Assembly: GCF_021440085.1 (NCBI RefSeq)
Contig: NZ_JAKCPW010000006.1
Coordinates: 62,001 to 126,000 of the forward strand
Source: Dyadobacter sp. CY261
GTDB taxonomy: Bacteria; Bacteroidota; Bacteroidia; Cytophagales; Spirosomataceae
DNA length: 64,000 bases
Direction of reading: 5' to 3'
Under the pieces are notes generated by a model. That model searched no databases and was not told the DNA's origin. It saw only the letters and a program-made list of their open reading frames with translations. A program made the position numbers and the translations under genes. Of the stretch, positions 43,272 through 51,698 are shown piece by piece (the first letter of the stretch is position 1; every line of letters begins with the position of its first letter).

Positions 43272-43288
43272 TATTTATTTAAAAAATT

Positions 43289-43756
43289 TTATTTGTCTAC
43301 TACTTTAACAACTCTGTCCAGATAACCGAGGAAAGTACCCCATTCCTGCTCGGAGAAATGCTCCATGATCTGGTTATTAAATGCGATGGCCAGCGACTGA
43401 ATGCGCTCGCAGACAAATTTCCCGCTTGGCGTCAGTGAAATGAGGTTCTTTCTTTTGTCCTCCATATCACTTTCGATTTTCAGGAAACCATCCTTATGTA
43501 ATGTCTGCACAGAGCGCTGGATGCCTGCTTTATCTTTTTGTAGAATATTTGCAATGTCCTGCTGCGTGCGTGCCTGTTCCTGGAAATATACAACCATCAG
43601 AATCGGAAGCTGTTCTGCCAATACAGGGATACCCTCATTGACCAGCTCCGCATTCATCTTTTTGAAAACAGTTTTGGTAACAGCCCCCAGTTTGAACTGC
43701 AATGAGTTCTTCAATTCATCCCGAAGATTCTGCCAGCTATCTATATTCGTGCTCAT
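43289..43756 (-). CDS. MarR-family transcriptional regulator of the RND operon
   Basis: The 155-residue protein has a winged helix typical of MarR: helices LNEELKNSLQ-like at the start, recognition region QARTQQDIANILQKDKAGIQ then RSVQTLHKDGFLKIESD, and wing MEDKRKNLISLTPSGKFVCE. Dimerising helices are at both ends. It probably represses its own operon and releases DNA on binding a small toxic compound. A perfect operator palindrome lies between the -33 and -7 boxes of its promoter. It is first in the efflux operon. Confidence 0.92.
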   Translation of the reverse strand: MSTNIDSWQNLRDELKNSLQFKLGAVTKTVFKKMNAELVNEGIPVLAEQLPILMVVYFQEQARTQQDIANILQKDKAGIQRSVQTLHKDGFLKIESDMEDKRKNLISLTPSGKFVCERIQSLAIAFNNQIMEHFSEQEWGTFLGYLDRVVKVVDK

Positions 43757-43763
43757 GGTAGTA

Positions 43764-43795
43764 CAAAAGTAATTTGTGTTGATATATCAACCAAA
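43764..43795 (-). promoter_or_regulatory. Promoter and MarR operator of the RND operon
   Basis: On the minus strand TTTG (43792-43795), 20 bp, then TACTTTTG (43764-43771) is a complete match to the Bacteroidota promoter pattern. The spacer is filled by the perfect 14-bp palindrome GTTGATATATCAAC (43778-43791). The transcript would start only a few bases before the marR ATG at 43756, giving a very short leader. Confidence 0.72.
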
Positions 43796-43885
43796 TTTTC
43801 GAAGAAAAAGTTTTTGATCTGATGATTAATGGTTGGATCGCTGGTATGAGCGGCTTTGGAACAAGCGGTCAGCACTTCTATGCCA

Positions 43886-43919
43886 CAAAAAGAGGGCGAC
43901 ATGAAATCATGCCGCCCTC
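43886..43919 (-). terminator. Rho-independent terminator of the M48 protease gene
   Basis: GAGGGCGACATG (43892-43903) and CATGCCGCCCTC (43908-43919) form a 12-bp stem with one mismatch and a 4-nt loop. On the minus strand it is followed by a T-run (complement of AAAAA from 43887). It lies 21 bp past the protease stop. Confidence 0.85.
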
Positions 43920-43940
43920 GCTGAACCTTATTGCTTTTTC

Positions 43941-45410
43941 TTATTTTCCGAGCGTCTTGAAGAGCATTCCCTTGGTCACTTTGTCGGTCAGTGCCATTCC
44001 GTTGATGATCGCCAGCTCGTCGAGCTTGCCGTCGGGTTGGTTGTTGTCTTTCAGCACATCTTTCAGCGTACCATCGCGCTGTGCGGTTTTGATGCGGATG
44101 CGTTCGGGCTGGCGGTTGAGGATATTGCCGTCGGAAACGGATTTGAATCCCTGCGCTACCGAACGGAACTGACCTTCGTTGCTGGCAAATGCACCAGCCA
44201 ACGATACCCCGTGAAATGCGTAGATATTGCTTCCGTACTGGATCAGCCAGGTTCCTACCTGCAAGGTGTTCGCAGTAGCGGCCGCAGCCTGGCCATTCTG
44301 CCCCTGCTCCACTTGCTGCGATACCATTACCACGGCCTGGTTGCCATTAATGGTCGTTTTGTTGGTTTCCAAAACTTTCAGACCGAAATTTTTCACAACA
44401 GCCTGGGCGGCTTCATCCAGCGATTTGCCTTCTGCCAATGTGAAAAGCATCATCGATTTACCATCCTTAGGTGCCATCTGGAACTGTGCAGGCGAGTTTT
44501 CATACTGCCAGCCGCTCGGCACCGGGAATTGGAATTTCAACGAGGGATGGTAAAACTGGTTATTTTCAACGAAGCCCTGCTGTGGGTCGTTCCCATAAAT
44601 AACCCCATCAATTTTACGCAGAAAGGCATCACGGTTGACATTGTATTTGCCCGGATGCTCCGTTTGATATTGCGTGGCCAGCTTTGCTACCTTCGTTTTA
44701 CGGTCGCCCGGATCGGGGTGGGTCGATTGGAATGTAGGAATCGTCTGCCCTGCTTTTTCACCGATTCTTTTAAGTGTCCCAAAAAAATCAGCCATTTCCT
44801 TGGCATCATAACCGATCTTACTTGAATACTCAACCCCGATTTTGTCAGACTCGGTTTCATGGTCGCGGCTGTAACTTAAAAACAGCAAACCCAATGCCTG
44901 TTGCGCCTGATCACCCAGGGCCCTCACTTGCGGAGACAGCACCATACCAGCCGCCAGCCCTACCTGCCCGAGGATCTGGGAAGTCTGCTGCCGTGCCGAA
45001 TGCCTTGCCGTAATGTGCCCGATTTCGTGGCCCAATACCCCGGCAAATTCAGCTTCATTATTAAAGTGGGCCATAATCCCCCTTGTAAAGTATACGTAAC
45101 CACCAGGCACCGCAAATGCATTGACTACCGGAGAGTCGACGATAAAAAATTTGTAGGGCAAATCGGGCCGGTGGGAGATTTTGGCCATGGCCATGCCTTT
45201 TTCATTGATGAAGGATTGCAGGTTCTTATCGTCGTAAATGCCCATTGTAGCCACAATAGACGGGTGCGATTCGGCCCCAAGCGCGATCTCTTTTTCTTGC
45301 GACATAAAGATGATCTCTTTCTTGCCGGTCACCGGATTTTTAGAACAGCCTGCCAGCATACCAGCCGCCAGTAGACCGGACAGCATGCGGAATGAGTATT
45401 TCATTTTCAT
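43941..45410 (-). CDS. M48-family metalloprotease lipoprotein (BepA/YfgC-like)
   Basis: I choose the ATG at 45410 (MKMKYSFRMLSGLL), which gives a lipoprotein signal ending GMLAGC; the longer frame begins at a non-ATG codon inside the promoter. The 489-residue protein has the opening KNPVTGKKEIIFMSQEKEIA, the zinc motif GHEIGHITARH (HExxH) and the third ligand region ETESDKIGVEYSSKIGYDAK. The C-terminal part (about 250-489) includes a region predicted to bind outer-membrane protein substrates. It probably acts in the periplasm in quality control of outer-membrane proteins. Confidence 0.88.
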   Translation of the reverse strand: MKMKYSFRMLSGLLAAGMLAGCSKNPVTGKKEIIFMSQEKEIALGAESHPSIVATMGIYDDKNLQSFINEKGMAMAKISHRPDLPYKFFIVDSPVVNAFAVPGGYVYFTRGIMAHFNNEAEFAGVLGHEIGHITARHSARQQTSQILGQVGLAAGMVLSPQVRALGDQAQQALGLLFLSYSRDHETESDKIGVEYSSKIGYDAKEMADFFGTLKRIGEKAGQTIPTFQSTHPDPGDRKTKVAKLATQYQTEHPGKYNVNRDAFLRKIDGVIYGNDPQQGFVENNQFYHPSLKFQFPVPSGWQYENSPAQFQMAPKDGKSMMLFTLAEGKSLDEAAQAVVKNFGLKVLETNKTTINGNQAVVMVSQQVEQGQNGQAAAATANTLQVGTWLIQYGSNIYAFHGVSLAGAFASNEGQFRSVAQGFKSVSDGNILNRQPERIRIKTAQRDGTLKDVLKDNNQPDGKLDELAIINGMALTDKVTKGMLFKTLGK

Positions 45411-45445
45411 AAATTTTGAAAAATGACTTGAATGAAGGAGTTGGT

Positions 45446-45476
45446 CAAAATTAAACTTTGTCCTCAATTTAACGAA
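45446..45476 (-). promoter_or_regulatory. Promoter of the M48 protease gene
   Basis: On the minus strand TTCG (45473-45476), 19 bp, then TAATTTTG (45446-45453) matches the Bacteroidota promoter pattern with one mismatch in the -33 box. The leader to the ATG at 45410 would be about 30 nt. Confidence 0.52.
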
Positions 45477-45718
45477 AGAATCATGCCAAATCCTGAACGA
45501 CCCTTAACGATCGGGTATTCGGACCTTCACAAAAAGTCGATAGCAAATAACATCTTTATGGTCGGTCACCGGTGGTCATTGACAAAAAACTTTTCTTTCG
45601 CTCCGCTTATTATCTAAATTACAACTTCGTCCAAAATAGCGGGATTCATACCGATGGATCAAATTTTGTATTACTAACAGACCTAACCTCAATAGCATGC
45701 CGTATATTTTACAGCACT

Positions 45719-46534
45719 ATGAAATTTAAAAAGATCACATACAGCACGCTACCCTCTTGGCTGGCCCGGCTGGACTTCCTGGGTTTTTTTGAAAAAGACC
45801 CATTCGGCAATTTTCTGGTTATCAAAAGGTTATTGATATTCATACTCGGCTGGTTTACCTATTACCGTTATACGGCCGTCAATAAGATCCGCATCACCGG
45901 CTCCGAGCATCTCATGGACCTGCCCGACCAGGGTGTGCTTTTTCTTTCCAACCATCAAACCTATTTCGCCGACGTCATTGCCTTTTTCCATATTTTCTGT
46001 GCCATCAAATGGGGCTATAAGGACACCATGGCGCCACCGTTTTACCTTTTTTCACCTCGCGCAAGAATGTATTATGTTGCCGCCGCTGAAACTATGAAAG
46101 GAGGGTTACTGCCAAAAATATTCAGCATGGGCGGTGCGATCACGATTGAACGCTCATGGCGGGCTAACGGCGAAGACGTAAAACGCCAACTCGATACCTC
46201 CGCCCAGGACCGAATTGGCATGGGACTGCAGCACGGCTGGGTAGTGAGTTTTCCGCAGGGAACCACCAAACCGTACGCCCCTGTACGCAAAGGCACGGCG
46301 CATTTGATCAACGAACAGCAACCGATTGTAATCCCGGTGGTCATCAATGGCTTTCGGCGCGCATTCGATAAGAAGGGGTTGCGTTTCAAAAAGCGGAATA
46401 CCAAACTCACCGTGCAGTTCAAAGCCCCGATGCATTTCCGGGCCGACGAGTCCGTAGAGGAAATGGTTGCGCGTGTGACGCAGGCCATCGAGCAGGAAGT
46501 ACCGCGAGAGGGCTCATTGCAGCAAGAAATTTAA
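45719..46534 (+). CDS. 1-acyl-sn-glycerol-3-phosphate acyltransferase-like protein (PlsC domain)
   Basis: From the ATG at 45719 (MKFKKITYSTLPSWLARLDF) the product has 271 residues; the frame is open further upstream but without family content. The acyltransferase block I NHQTYFAD (H-x4-D) is near residue 76, followed by block III-like VVSFPQGTTKPYAPVRKG. A membrane-associated hydrophobic stretch lies near residues 40-52 (LLIFILGWFTYYR). It transfers an acyl chain to lysophosphatidate or a related lipid at the inner membrane. It may form a pair with the next gene, 28 bp on. Confidence 0.85.
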   Translation: MKFKKITYSTLPSWLARLDFLGFFEKDPFGNFLVIKRLLIFILGWFTYYRYTAVNKIRITGSEHLMDLPDQGVLFLSNHQTYFADVIAFFHIFCAIKWGYKDTMAPPFYLFSPRARMYYVAAAETMKGGLLPKIFSMGGAITIERSWRANGEDVKRQLDTSAQDRIGMGLQHGWVVSFPQGTTKPYAPVRKGTAHLINEQQPIVIPVVINGFRRAFDKKGLRFKKRNTKLTVQFKAPMHFRADESVEEMVARVTQAIEQEVPREGSLQQEI

Positions 46535-46562
46535 AGTGGTACGCTTTTTTGAAACAGATTTC

Positions 46563-47474
46563 ATGGCAAAAAAAGTATTGATCACAGGCGGCACCGGCCT
46601 CATTGGCAGGCGGCTGACCCAAATGCTGCTCGAGAAAGGCTACGAAGTCGCATTCCTTAGCCGAAAAAAGGCCAATATAACTTTCGTGAAGGTTTTTGAA
46701 TGGGATATTGAAAAAGGTTACATCGAAGACGGCGCGCTCGAGAACCTACATTTCCTCGTGCATCTAGCTGGTACAAACGTTGGCGAAGGCCGCTGGACCG
46801 AGGAGCGTAAAAAATCGATTCTCGAAAGCCGCACGGAATCACTTGGACTCATTGCACGAAAACTGGCTGCACAACCCGCAAAGCCTGTCGCGTTCGTGTC
46901 GGCGTCCGGCATCAGTTTTTATGGTCAGGACACCGGAGATCAGAAAAACACCGAAGCAACGCCCGCCGGGAATGACTTCCTTTCGCATGTCAGCATTGAA
47001 TGGGAAAAAGCCGCGGATGAAATTGCCGCGATGGGTGTCAGGACCATCAAGCTCCGCACCGGCATCGTTATCAGCAAAGAAGGTGGCGCGATTCCCAAAA
47101 TGGCACTACCGGCCCGATTCGGTGTTGGAGCCCCGCTAGGTTCGGGAAAACAATGGATTTCATGGATTCACCTTTACGACATGTGTAAAATGTACGTCGA
47201 AGCGCTCGAAAACGAAAGTTGGCAAGGAGTATACAATGCTGTCGCGGCACCGCCGGTAACCAATGAGGACCTCACAAGGTCAATCTGCAAAGTTCTTAAC
47301 CGCCCGCAATGGTTTCCAAATGTTCCAGCTTTTGCATTGAAACTCGTTTTCGGAGAAATGGCCGCTGTGGTACTGGGTGGAAATTATGTAGTGAATGAAA
47401 GGATAGAAAGGGAGACGGGTTTTAAGTATCGGTTTGGGGAGCTCGAAAATGCTTTGAGGGCTGAACTTGTTTGA
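46563..47474 (+). CDS. TIGR01777-family epimerase / sugar-nucleotide-like oxidoreductase
   Basis: The ATG at 46563 begins MAKKVLITGGTGLIGRRLTQ, the Rossmann nucleotide-binding motif GGTGLIG, so it is preferred to the GTG at 46536. The 303-residue protein has the family marks VHLAGTNVGEGRWTEERKKS, FVSASGISFYG and WISWIHLYDMCKMYVEALEN, and a C-terminal domain (DUF1731-like) with NRPQWFPNVPAFALKLVFGE. The physiological substrate of this family is not known. It follows the acyltransferase gene with 28 bp between. Confidence 0.88.
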   Translation: MAKKVLITGGTGLIGRRLTQMLLEKGYEVAFLSRKKANITFVKVFEWDIEKGYIEDGALENLHFLVHLAGTNVGEGRWTEERKKSILESRTESLGLIARKLAAQPAKPVAFVSASGISFYGQDTGDQKNTEATPAGNDFLSHVSIEWEKAADEIAAMGVRTIKLRTGIVISKEGGAIPKMALPARFGVGAPLGSGKQWISWIHLYDMCKMYVEALENESWQGVYNAVAAPPVTNEDLTRSICKVLNRPQWFPNVPAFALKLVFGEMAAVVLGGNYVVNERIERETGFKYRFGELENALRAELV

Positions 47475-47543
47475 CCATCGACCGCCAACCACAGACCATA
47501 GTTTTTTGTAGAATATGCAACGTGGTCTATGGTCCATGGTCAA
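47471..47543. repeat. Imperfect inverted repeat between convergent genes
   Basis: TTGACCATCGACC (47471-47483) and GGTCCATGGTCAA (47531-47543) pair with one mismatch, and further short stretches built on GACCATAG/CTATGGTC lie between. The left arm includes the stop codon of the epimerase. It could act as a terminator but has no clear T-tract. Confidence 0.5.
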
Positions 47544-47555
47544 AACGGGCTATCA

Positions 47556-49052
47556 TCACTCGGCCTCCTCATCCTCCTCCAACTCCTCCTCTTCAATCGT
47601 CAAAACCTGTACTGTACCGAGCCATTTCTCTCGCTGTACCTGTGCCTTAAAATCATCCAGGACGTTCAGTTGCACATTTCCATTGCTAAAAACCGACATC
47701 TGCAACCCTACAAAAGCGAGTACCTCGTTCAGCCGGTCTTCGAGCGGCGTGGCGCTGAAAATGCATTCCTCCCAATACCATTCCAGCGATTCTCCCGCTA
47801 TCTCTTCAACAATACTGATGTAATCTTCGAGCTTATAACCAATAAACGGCTTGCCGAAGCGAACCCATAACAACCGCATGACTTCATCCAGTGATTGTGC
47901 ATGATTGGTTTTCTTCCTTAAATACAAATCAAGGATCAATGCAACGAGCGCACCTTTGTGGTAGACCGAAACTTTACGGTTAGGAATGCCCTTTTCATAG
48001 CCATCCAACCAAAGGTCGAACGAGGATTCCGCTAGCGACTGTGCTGCGTGTGCGCTGCTTTCGAAATGCCGCTTCATATATACCTGCAATTCCTTAATAT
48101 AGGTTTCCTCATTAAAAACGCCGGCGCGTTTTAGAAACAAGTCCCCGTAGTAAGTCGTGCAGCCCTCCGCCACGAAACAGGTCCGGAAGTAGTTTTCTTT
48201 GGTAAAATCATACGGCAAAAGCTCTGCCGGACGAATGCGAATGATGTTCCAGGCATGGAAAAGTTCATGCGAGCTCACGCCCAGGAGATCGGAATAAAGG
48301 CCTTCACCTTCGTCGTCGGGGCCGAGTACGATCATCGTCGAGTTCTGATGCTCCACGCCGTGGTAGAAAGCATTGGGTAAAATCAGGTTAAGGAAATGGT
48401 AATCGTTTTCCGGAAATTCCCGCATCATCGCAATCTGCTCCCTCGAAAACCGCCGGAAATCCCGTTCGATACGCCGCCAGTTCGGTTTGAGGTTACCATG
48501 CATCCAAATCTTGAACTGGACGCCACGCACACCGTATTCACATTTTTGCAGACTTTCCGAAGCTAGCAGCGGGCTATCAACCAGTTGGTAAAAATCCCTG
48601 GCCGATAATATATTCTTTCCGGCCGATGGCAATCCGCAGGCGATCTGGTAACCGTCCGGCAAAGCCAGTTCTACCCGGTAAGGCTCTGTGATCCGCCCTT
48701 CCGTATACATGCAGAAGTTAATAAAATTCAGATACCACAATTCCTTATCAATGTAGCTACTCCCGGCATTCTGGATGGACGCGAAATAAGTATAGTGTAT
48801 CCGTACCTCGTTTTCACCCGCAGTTCCAACCCGCCAACGGTCTTTGGTTACCTTATGAATAGGCAGTTTGTGACCAGCGGCTGATATCGCTTCAATAAAT
48901 TGAATATTTTTGGCGAAATTTTGAAGTTCGTACCGCCCGGGCCGCCACGCAGGCAACTGGATCTCAATTTGATCGCTGTTGATTTCGGGAATGGTGTAGA
49001 TGATATCAAGAAAACGGGATTGTGGGTCAGGTACGGAAACGTAATAATGCAT
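47556..49052 (-). CDS. M61-family peptidase, short form without PDZ domain
   Basis: The 498-residue protein lacks a signal peptide. It has an N-terminal beta domain (LPAWRPGRYELQNFAKNI) and a thermolysin-like catalytic domain with GVSSHELFHAWNIIRIRP (HExxH, H262-H266) and the downstream glutamate in CFVAEGCTTYYGDLFL. It ends with an acidic tail (EEEELEEDEEAE). M61 glycyl-aminopeptidases usually continue into a C-terminal PDZ domain, which is absent here, so the protein is about 100 residues shorter. The neighbours give no clue to its substrate. Confidence 0.85.
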   Translation of the reverse strand: MHYYVSVPDPQSRFLDIIYTIPEINSDQIEIQLPAWRPGRYELQNFAKNIQFIEAISAAGHKLPIHKVTKDRWRVGTAGENEVRIHYTYFASIQNAGSSYIDKELWYLNFINFCMYTEGRITEPYRVELALPDGYQIACGLPSAGKNILSARDFYQLVDSPLLASESLQKCEYGVRGVQFKIWMHGNLKPNWRRIERDFRRFSREQIAMMREFPENDYHFLNLILPNAFYHGVEHQNSTMIVLGPDDEGEGLYSDLLGVSSHELFHAWNIIRIRPAELLPYDFTKENYFRTCFVAEGCTTYYGDLFLKRAGVFNEETYIKELQVYMKRHFESSAHAAQSLAESSFDLWLDGYEKGIPNRKVSVYHKGALVALILDLYLRKKTNHAQSLDEVMRLLWVRFGKPFIGYKLEDYISIVEEIAGESLEWYWEECIFSATPLEDRLNEVLAFVGLQMSVFSNGNVQLNVLDDFKAQVQREKWLGTVQVLTIEEEELEEDEEAE

Positions 49053-49159
49053 AGACGAACGCGTGGTGTTAAGGGGGGCTGGAAGCGCAGTTTGGAGAAG
49101 ACCAAAAATGGAAGTTCCTACGTTACCAGTTACAATAACATAAAATAAACGATTTTAAG

Positions 49160-49825
49160 ATGAAAAGTAAAATCCTCCTGCCAATCATCATCCTGCTGGC
49201 GGTTTTGATCAGTCCATCCCTCATGGCCCAGAATGACGAGTACTACCGGCCGGATTCACTTCGGAAGGAACGGCCCGAGCGCAAGGAAGTTCCGCCTGTT
49301 GAAAACAAAACGCCTGATCAAAAGCCGGTGCTGGCAGAAAAAAAGAAGCTGGAAGATTTCAAAGACAAAAAATTTATTGATAGACTGCGCCTCGGAGGCA
49401 GCTTCGGGCTGAGCCTAGGGACGGTCACCAACATTAACCTTTCGCCTATGGCGGGCTATGAACTTACAGAAAAGCTCATAGGTGGCGTGGGGGCCACGAT
49501 CATGTATTTCCGATACAAATATTATGATATCAATACTGCTTATTATGGCGGCCGCGCATTCATGATGTACAATGTGATCCCGGTGGTCAATATTATTGGT
49601 GAGTTTGAAGCATTGAATGTGGAAGGATCGTATCAAAAGCGGCAATGGCTGGGTTCACCAATGCTGGGCGCCTCCTATTCTCAACCCCTCGGCGGCAGGT
49701 TTATCAAAGCGGTGCATTTGACTGCACTATACAATCTTAGCTACGATAGCCAGATTGACAAATACAGCGGACAGAACCTCTCGCCTTACGGAACGCCCTT
49801 TGTTTTCAGGGTTACATTCCTGTAA
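49160..49825 (+). CDS. Secreted outer-membrane beta-barrel-like protein of unknown function
   Basis: The 221-residue product has a signal peptide (MKSKILLPIIILLAVLISPS, cleavage after LMAQ) and a charged, proline-rich segment (RKERPERKEVPPVENKTPDQ). About 150 residues of alternating strands follow (LRLGGSFGLSLGTVTNINLS, LIGGVGATIMYFRYKYYDIN), ending with the aromatic C-terminus FRVTFL typical of outer-membrane barrels. It is probably a small porin-like or structural outer-membrane protein. It is not in an obvious operon. Confidence 0.68.
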   Translation: MKSKILLPIIILLAVLISPSLMAQNDEYYRPDSLRKERPERKEVPPVENKTPDQKPVLAEKKKLEDFKDKKFIDRLRLGGSFGLSLGTVTNINLSPMAGYELTEKLIGGVGATIMYFRYKYYDINTAYYGGRAFMMYNVIPVVNIIGEFEALNVEGSYQKRQWLGSPMLGASYSQPLGGRFIKAVHLTALYNLSYDSQIDKYSGQNLSPYGTPFVFRVTFL

Positions 49826-49830
49826 CTGCA

Positions 49831-49898
49831 GCTCCACTGCGGCTTTCTACGTCGGAAGCTCCATTTCGGCGTTCCACCAAGGGACGCTCCACTCCGGC
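49831..49898. repeat. Three imperfect 27-28-bp tandem units
   Basis: GCTCCACTGCGGC (49831), GCTCCATTTCGGC (49858) and GCTCCACTCCGGC (49886) recur at intervals of 27 and 28 bp, with partly matching sequence between. It lies in the gap between the barrel protein and the acetyltransferase. Confidence 0.6.
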
Positions 49899-49967
49899 CC
49901 AATTTTTTGGTCTTCATTTGAACTAACCATTCATATGAAGACTTTTTATTCAATATCAACATCAGTT

Positions 49968-50600
49968 ATGGAAAACCCCGTATTAATTTTTGGCGCCGGC
50001 GACCTTGGTATGCAGGCCCTCGATATTTTCAGAAGGAACAATGTGCTCGTGTACGGCTTTCTCGACGACCACCAGGAACTCCACGGAAAGGAATTTGGGG
50101 AAGTAACTGTCCTGGGCAATACCGACGACACGAGCTATCTCAACATTATCGGTTCTACATGCGAGGTGTTTATCGCTATCGGTGAGAAATCGGTGCGGGA
50201 ACGGCTCGTAGAAACGGTCACCGAGGAATACAAGAACATGCCCGTGAATGCAGTCCACGACAGCGCCGTAATTTCCGCTATGGCGGCAATCGGTCATGGC
50301 AACCTTATCGCAGCCCGTGCCACAATCGGTGCCCGCTCGGTGATCGGTCACCATTGCCTTGTACAAACTGGCGCTATTATCGATACCTCGGCAATAGTAG
50401 GCGATTTCGTCACGATAGGCGCAGGAGCAGTGGTGAACGACCGGGTGAAGCTGGGCGATGGCGTCTTTATCGGTTCTGGCGCGGTCATTGTTGCGGGAAT
50501 TGAAGTAGGCAAGAATGCGCGGATAGGAGCGGGTTCAGTGGTGGTAGAGAATGTACCAGCCGGAGCGACCTATTTTGGCAATCCGGCGCGGAAAATCTGA
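49968..50600 (+). CDS. NeuD-like hexapeptide-repeat acetyltransferase
   Basis: I take the ATG at 49968 (MENPVLIFGAGDLGMQALDI), which opens directly on the nucleotide-binding PglD_N domain; an ATG at 49935 would add 11 residues. The 210-residue protein has an N-terminal Rossmann domain followed by a left-handed beta-helix of hexapeptide repeats (VIGHHCLVQTGAIIDTSAIV, FVTIGAGAVVNDRVKLGDGV) and the usual end PAGATYFGNPARKI. The family O- or N-acetylates sugars for surface polysaccharides. No polysaccharide genes are nearby, so its substrate is unknown. Confidence 0.83.
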   Translation: MENPVLIFGAGDLGMQALDIFRRNNVLVYGFLDDHQELHGKEFGEVTVLGNTDDTSYLNIIGSTCEVFIAIGEKSVRERLVETVTEEYKNMPVNAVHDSAVISAMAAIGHGNLIAARATIGARSVIGHHCLVQTGAIIDTSAIVGDFVTIGAGAVVNDRVKLGDGVFIGSGAVIVAGIEVGKNARIGAGSVVVENVPAGATYFGNPARKI

Positions 50601-50671
50601 TAACATCAGGCAATAGTGCCGGATAGGCAACAATTTTCCCGCGCATTGTTTTTTATTAAATTGAAACACAT

Positions 50672-50679
50672 TACCTTTG
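50672..50679 (+). promoter_or_regulatory. Promoter -7 box of the fatty-acid cluster
   Basis: TACCTTTG is an exact TAnnTTTG match. A transcript from near 50686 would begin after the ATG at 50616, so it supports the GTG at 50700 as the true start of the DUF177 gene. Confidence 0.5.
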
Positions 50680-50699
50680 CACTCCTTTTGACAGAAAAA

Positions 50700-51254
50700 G
50701 TGAAAGAGCTAAGTAAATACAACATAGACATTTACGGTTTGGAAGACAAACAGTATGACTATGATATGGAGTCTGGCGATGCCTTTTTTGAGGAAATGGA
50801 ACAAGATCTGATCGAGCACGGCCATTTCAAAACGCATGTGGTTCTGAACAAATCGGCGACGATGATCCAGCTTCGTTTTCAGACAAAGGGAAGCGTAACC
50901 CTTGTTTGTGACCGCAGCCTCGAAGAGTTCGAAGAACCGATCGATTCCGACCAACGCATTATATTAAAGTTCGGCGATCACAATGAAGAATTGACGGAAG
51001 AGATCGAGATGATCAACCGTAATACCAACAGGATCAACGTAGCGCGCTACATTTTCGATTTCATCGCGCTGTCTTTGCCTTTCAAAAAGCTCCATCCGAG
51101 CCTGCGTACCGAGGAAGATGATTTTGACCTCGAAGACGACGACGAAGAAGGAAAGCTGGTATATACCTCGGGAGCAGAAGAGGGAGGGGATGAGAAGGAG
51201 GAAGAAGAGAAGATCGATCCCCGTTGGGAGGCTTTGAAGAATTTGAAAAAATAA
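50700..51254 (+). CDS. DUF177 (YceD-like) protein upstream of rpmF
   Basis: I choose the GTG at 50700 (VKELSKYNIDIYGLEDKQYD), which matches where the family begins and lies just after the promoter box; the frame is open up to 50616. The 184-residue protein has the DUF177 core with TLVCDRSLEEFEEPID and an acidic C-terminus (EDDFDLEDDDEEGKLVYTSG). YceD proteins are almost always next to rpmF and are linked to 23S rRNA accumulation in plants and bacteria. The usual paired CxxC cysteines are reduced to a single C here. It is first in the plsX-fabH cluster. Confidence 0.85.
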   Translation: MKELSKYNIDIYGLEDKQYDYDMESGDAFFEEMEQDLIEHGHFKTHVVLNKSATMIQLRFQTKGSVTLVCDRSLEEFEEPIDSDQRIILKFGDHNEELTEEIEMINRNTNRINVARYIFDFIALSLPFKKLHPSLRTEEDDFDLEDDDEEGKLVYTSGAEEGGDEKEEEEKIDPRWEALKNLKK

Positions 51255-51372
51255 ATCTGATTCTTCTGATCCGTCGGTTGAAACCGATGGCAAGAGGATT
51301 GAGAAGAACATAAAAAGATAGGGCATAAAAGCCTGAATTATAATTAGTAAATAACAATAGACCAAAAATATC

Positions 51373-51567
51373 ATGGCACATCCTAAGCGGAGACATTCCA
51401 GCACCCGTCGCGATTCACGCAGAGCGCACGATTTCCTTACCGGAAAGCAGTTGGGAACTGACGCTACAACCGGAGAGATCCACCAATTGCACCGTGCACA
51501 CGTACACGAAGGCAATCTGGTTTACAGAGGAAAGGTTGTAGTTGAGAACTATACGAAAACCGTTTAG
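51373..51567 (+). CDS. rpmF: 50S ribosomal protein L32
   Basis: The 64-residue basic protein begins MAHPKRRHSSTRRDSRRAHD, the standard Bacteroidota form of L32, and ends YRGKVVVENYTKTV. It is part of the large ribosomal subunit. The four zinc-binding cysteines of some L32 forms are absent, so this is the zinc-free type. It lies between the DUF177 gene and plsX, the conserved order in many bacteria. Confidence 0.96.
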   Translation: MAHPKRRHSSTRRDSRRAHDFLTGKQLGTDATTGEIHQLHRAHVHEGNLVYRGKVVVENYTKTV

Positions 51568-51698
51568 TTTCAGTCGATGAGCAATTCAATTTCGCAGCAA
51601 CCCTATAAAAGTTGTTGCGAAATTCTTTTTTACTGCGGCACATCTGCTAAATTTACACCTTCGGTTTCTAACTTATTTGTCAAAATAACAGCGTGTAA

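Noticed and set aside
44037..44825. Open frame of 262 codons on the plus strand
   Set aside because: It is antisense to the M48 protease, whose zinc motif and signal peptide leave no doubt about the coding strand.
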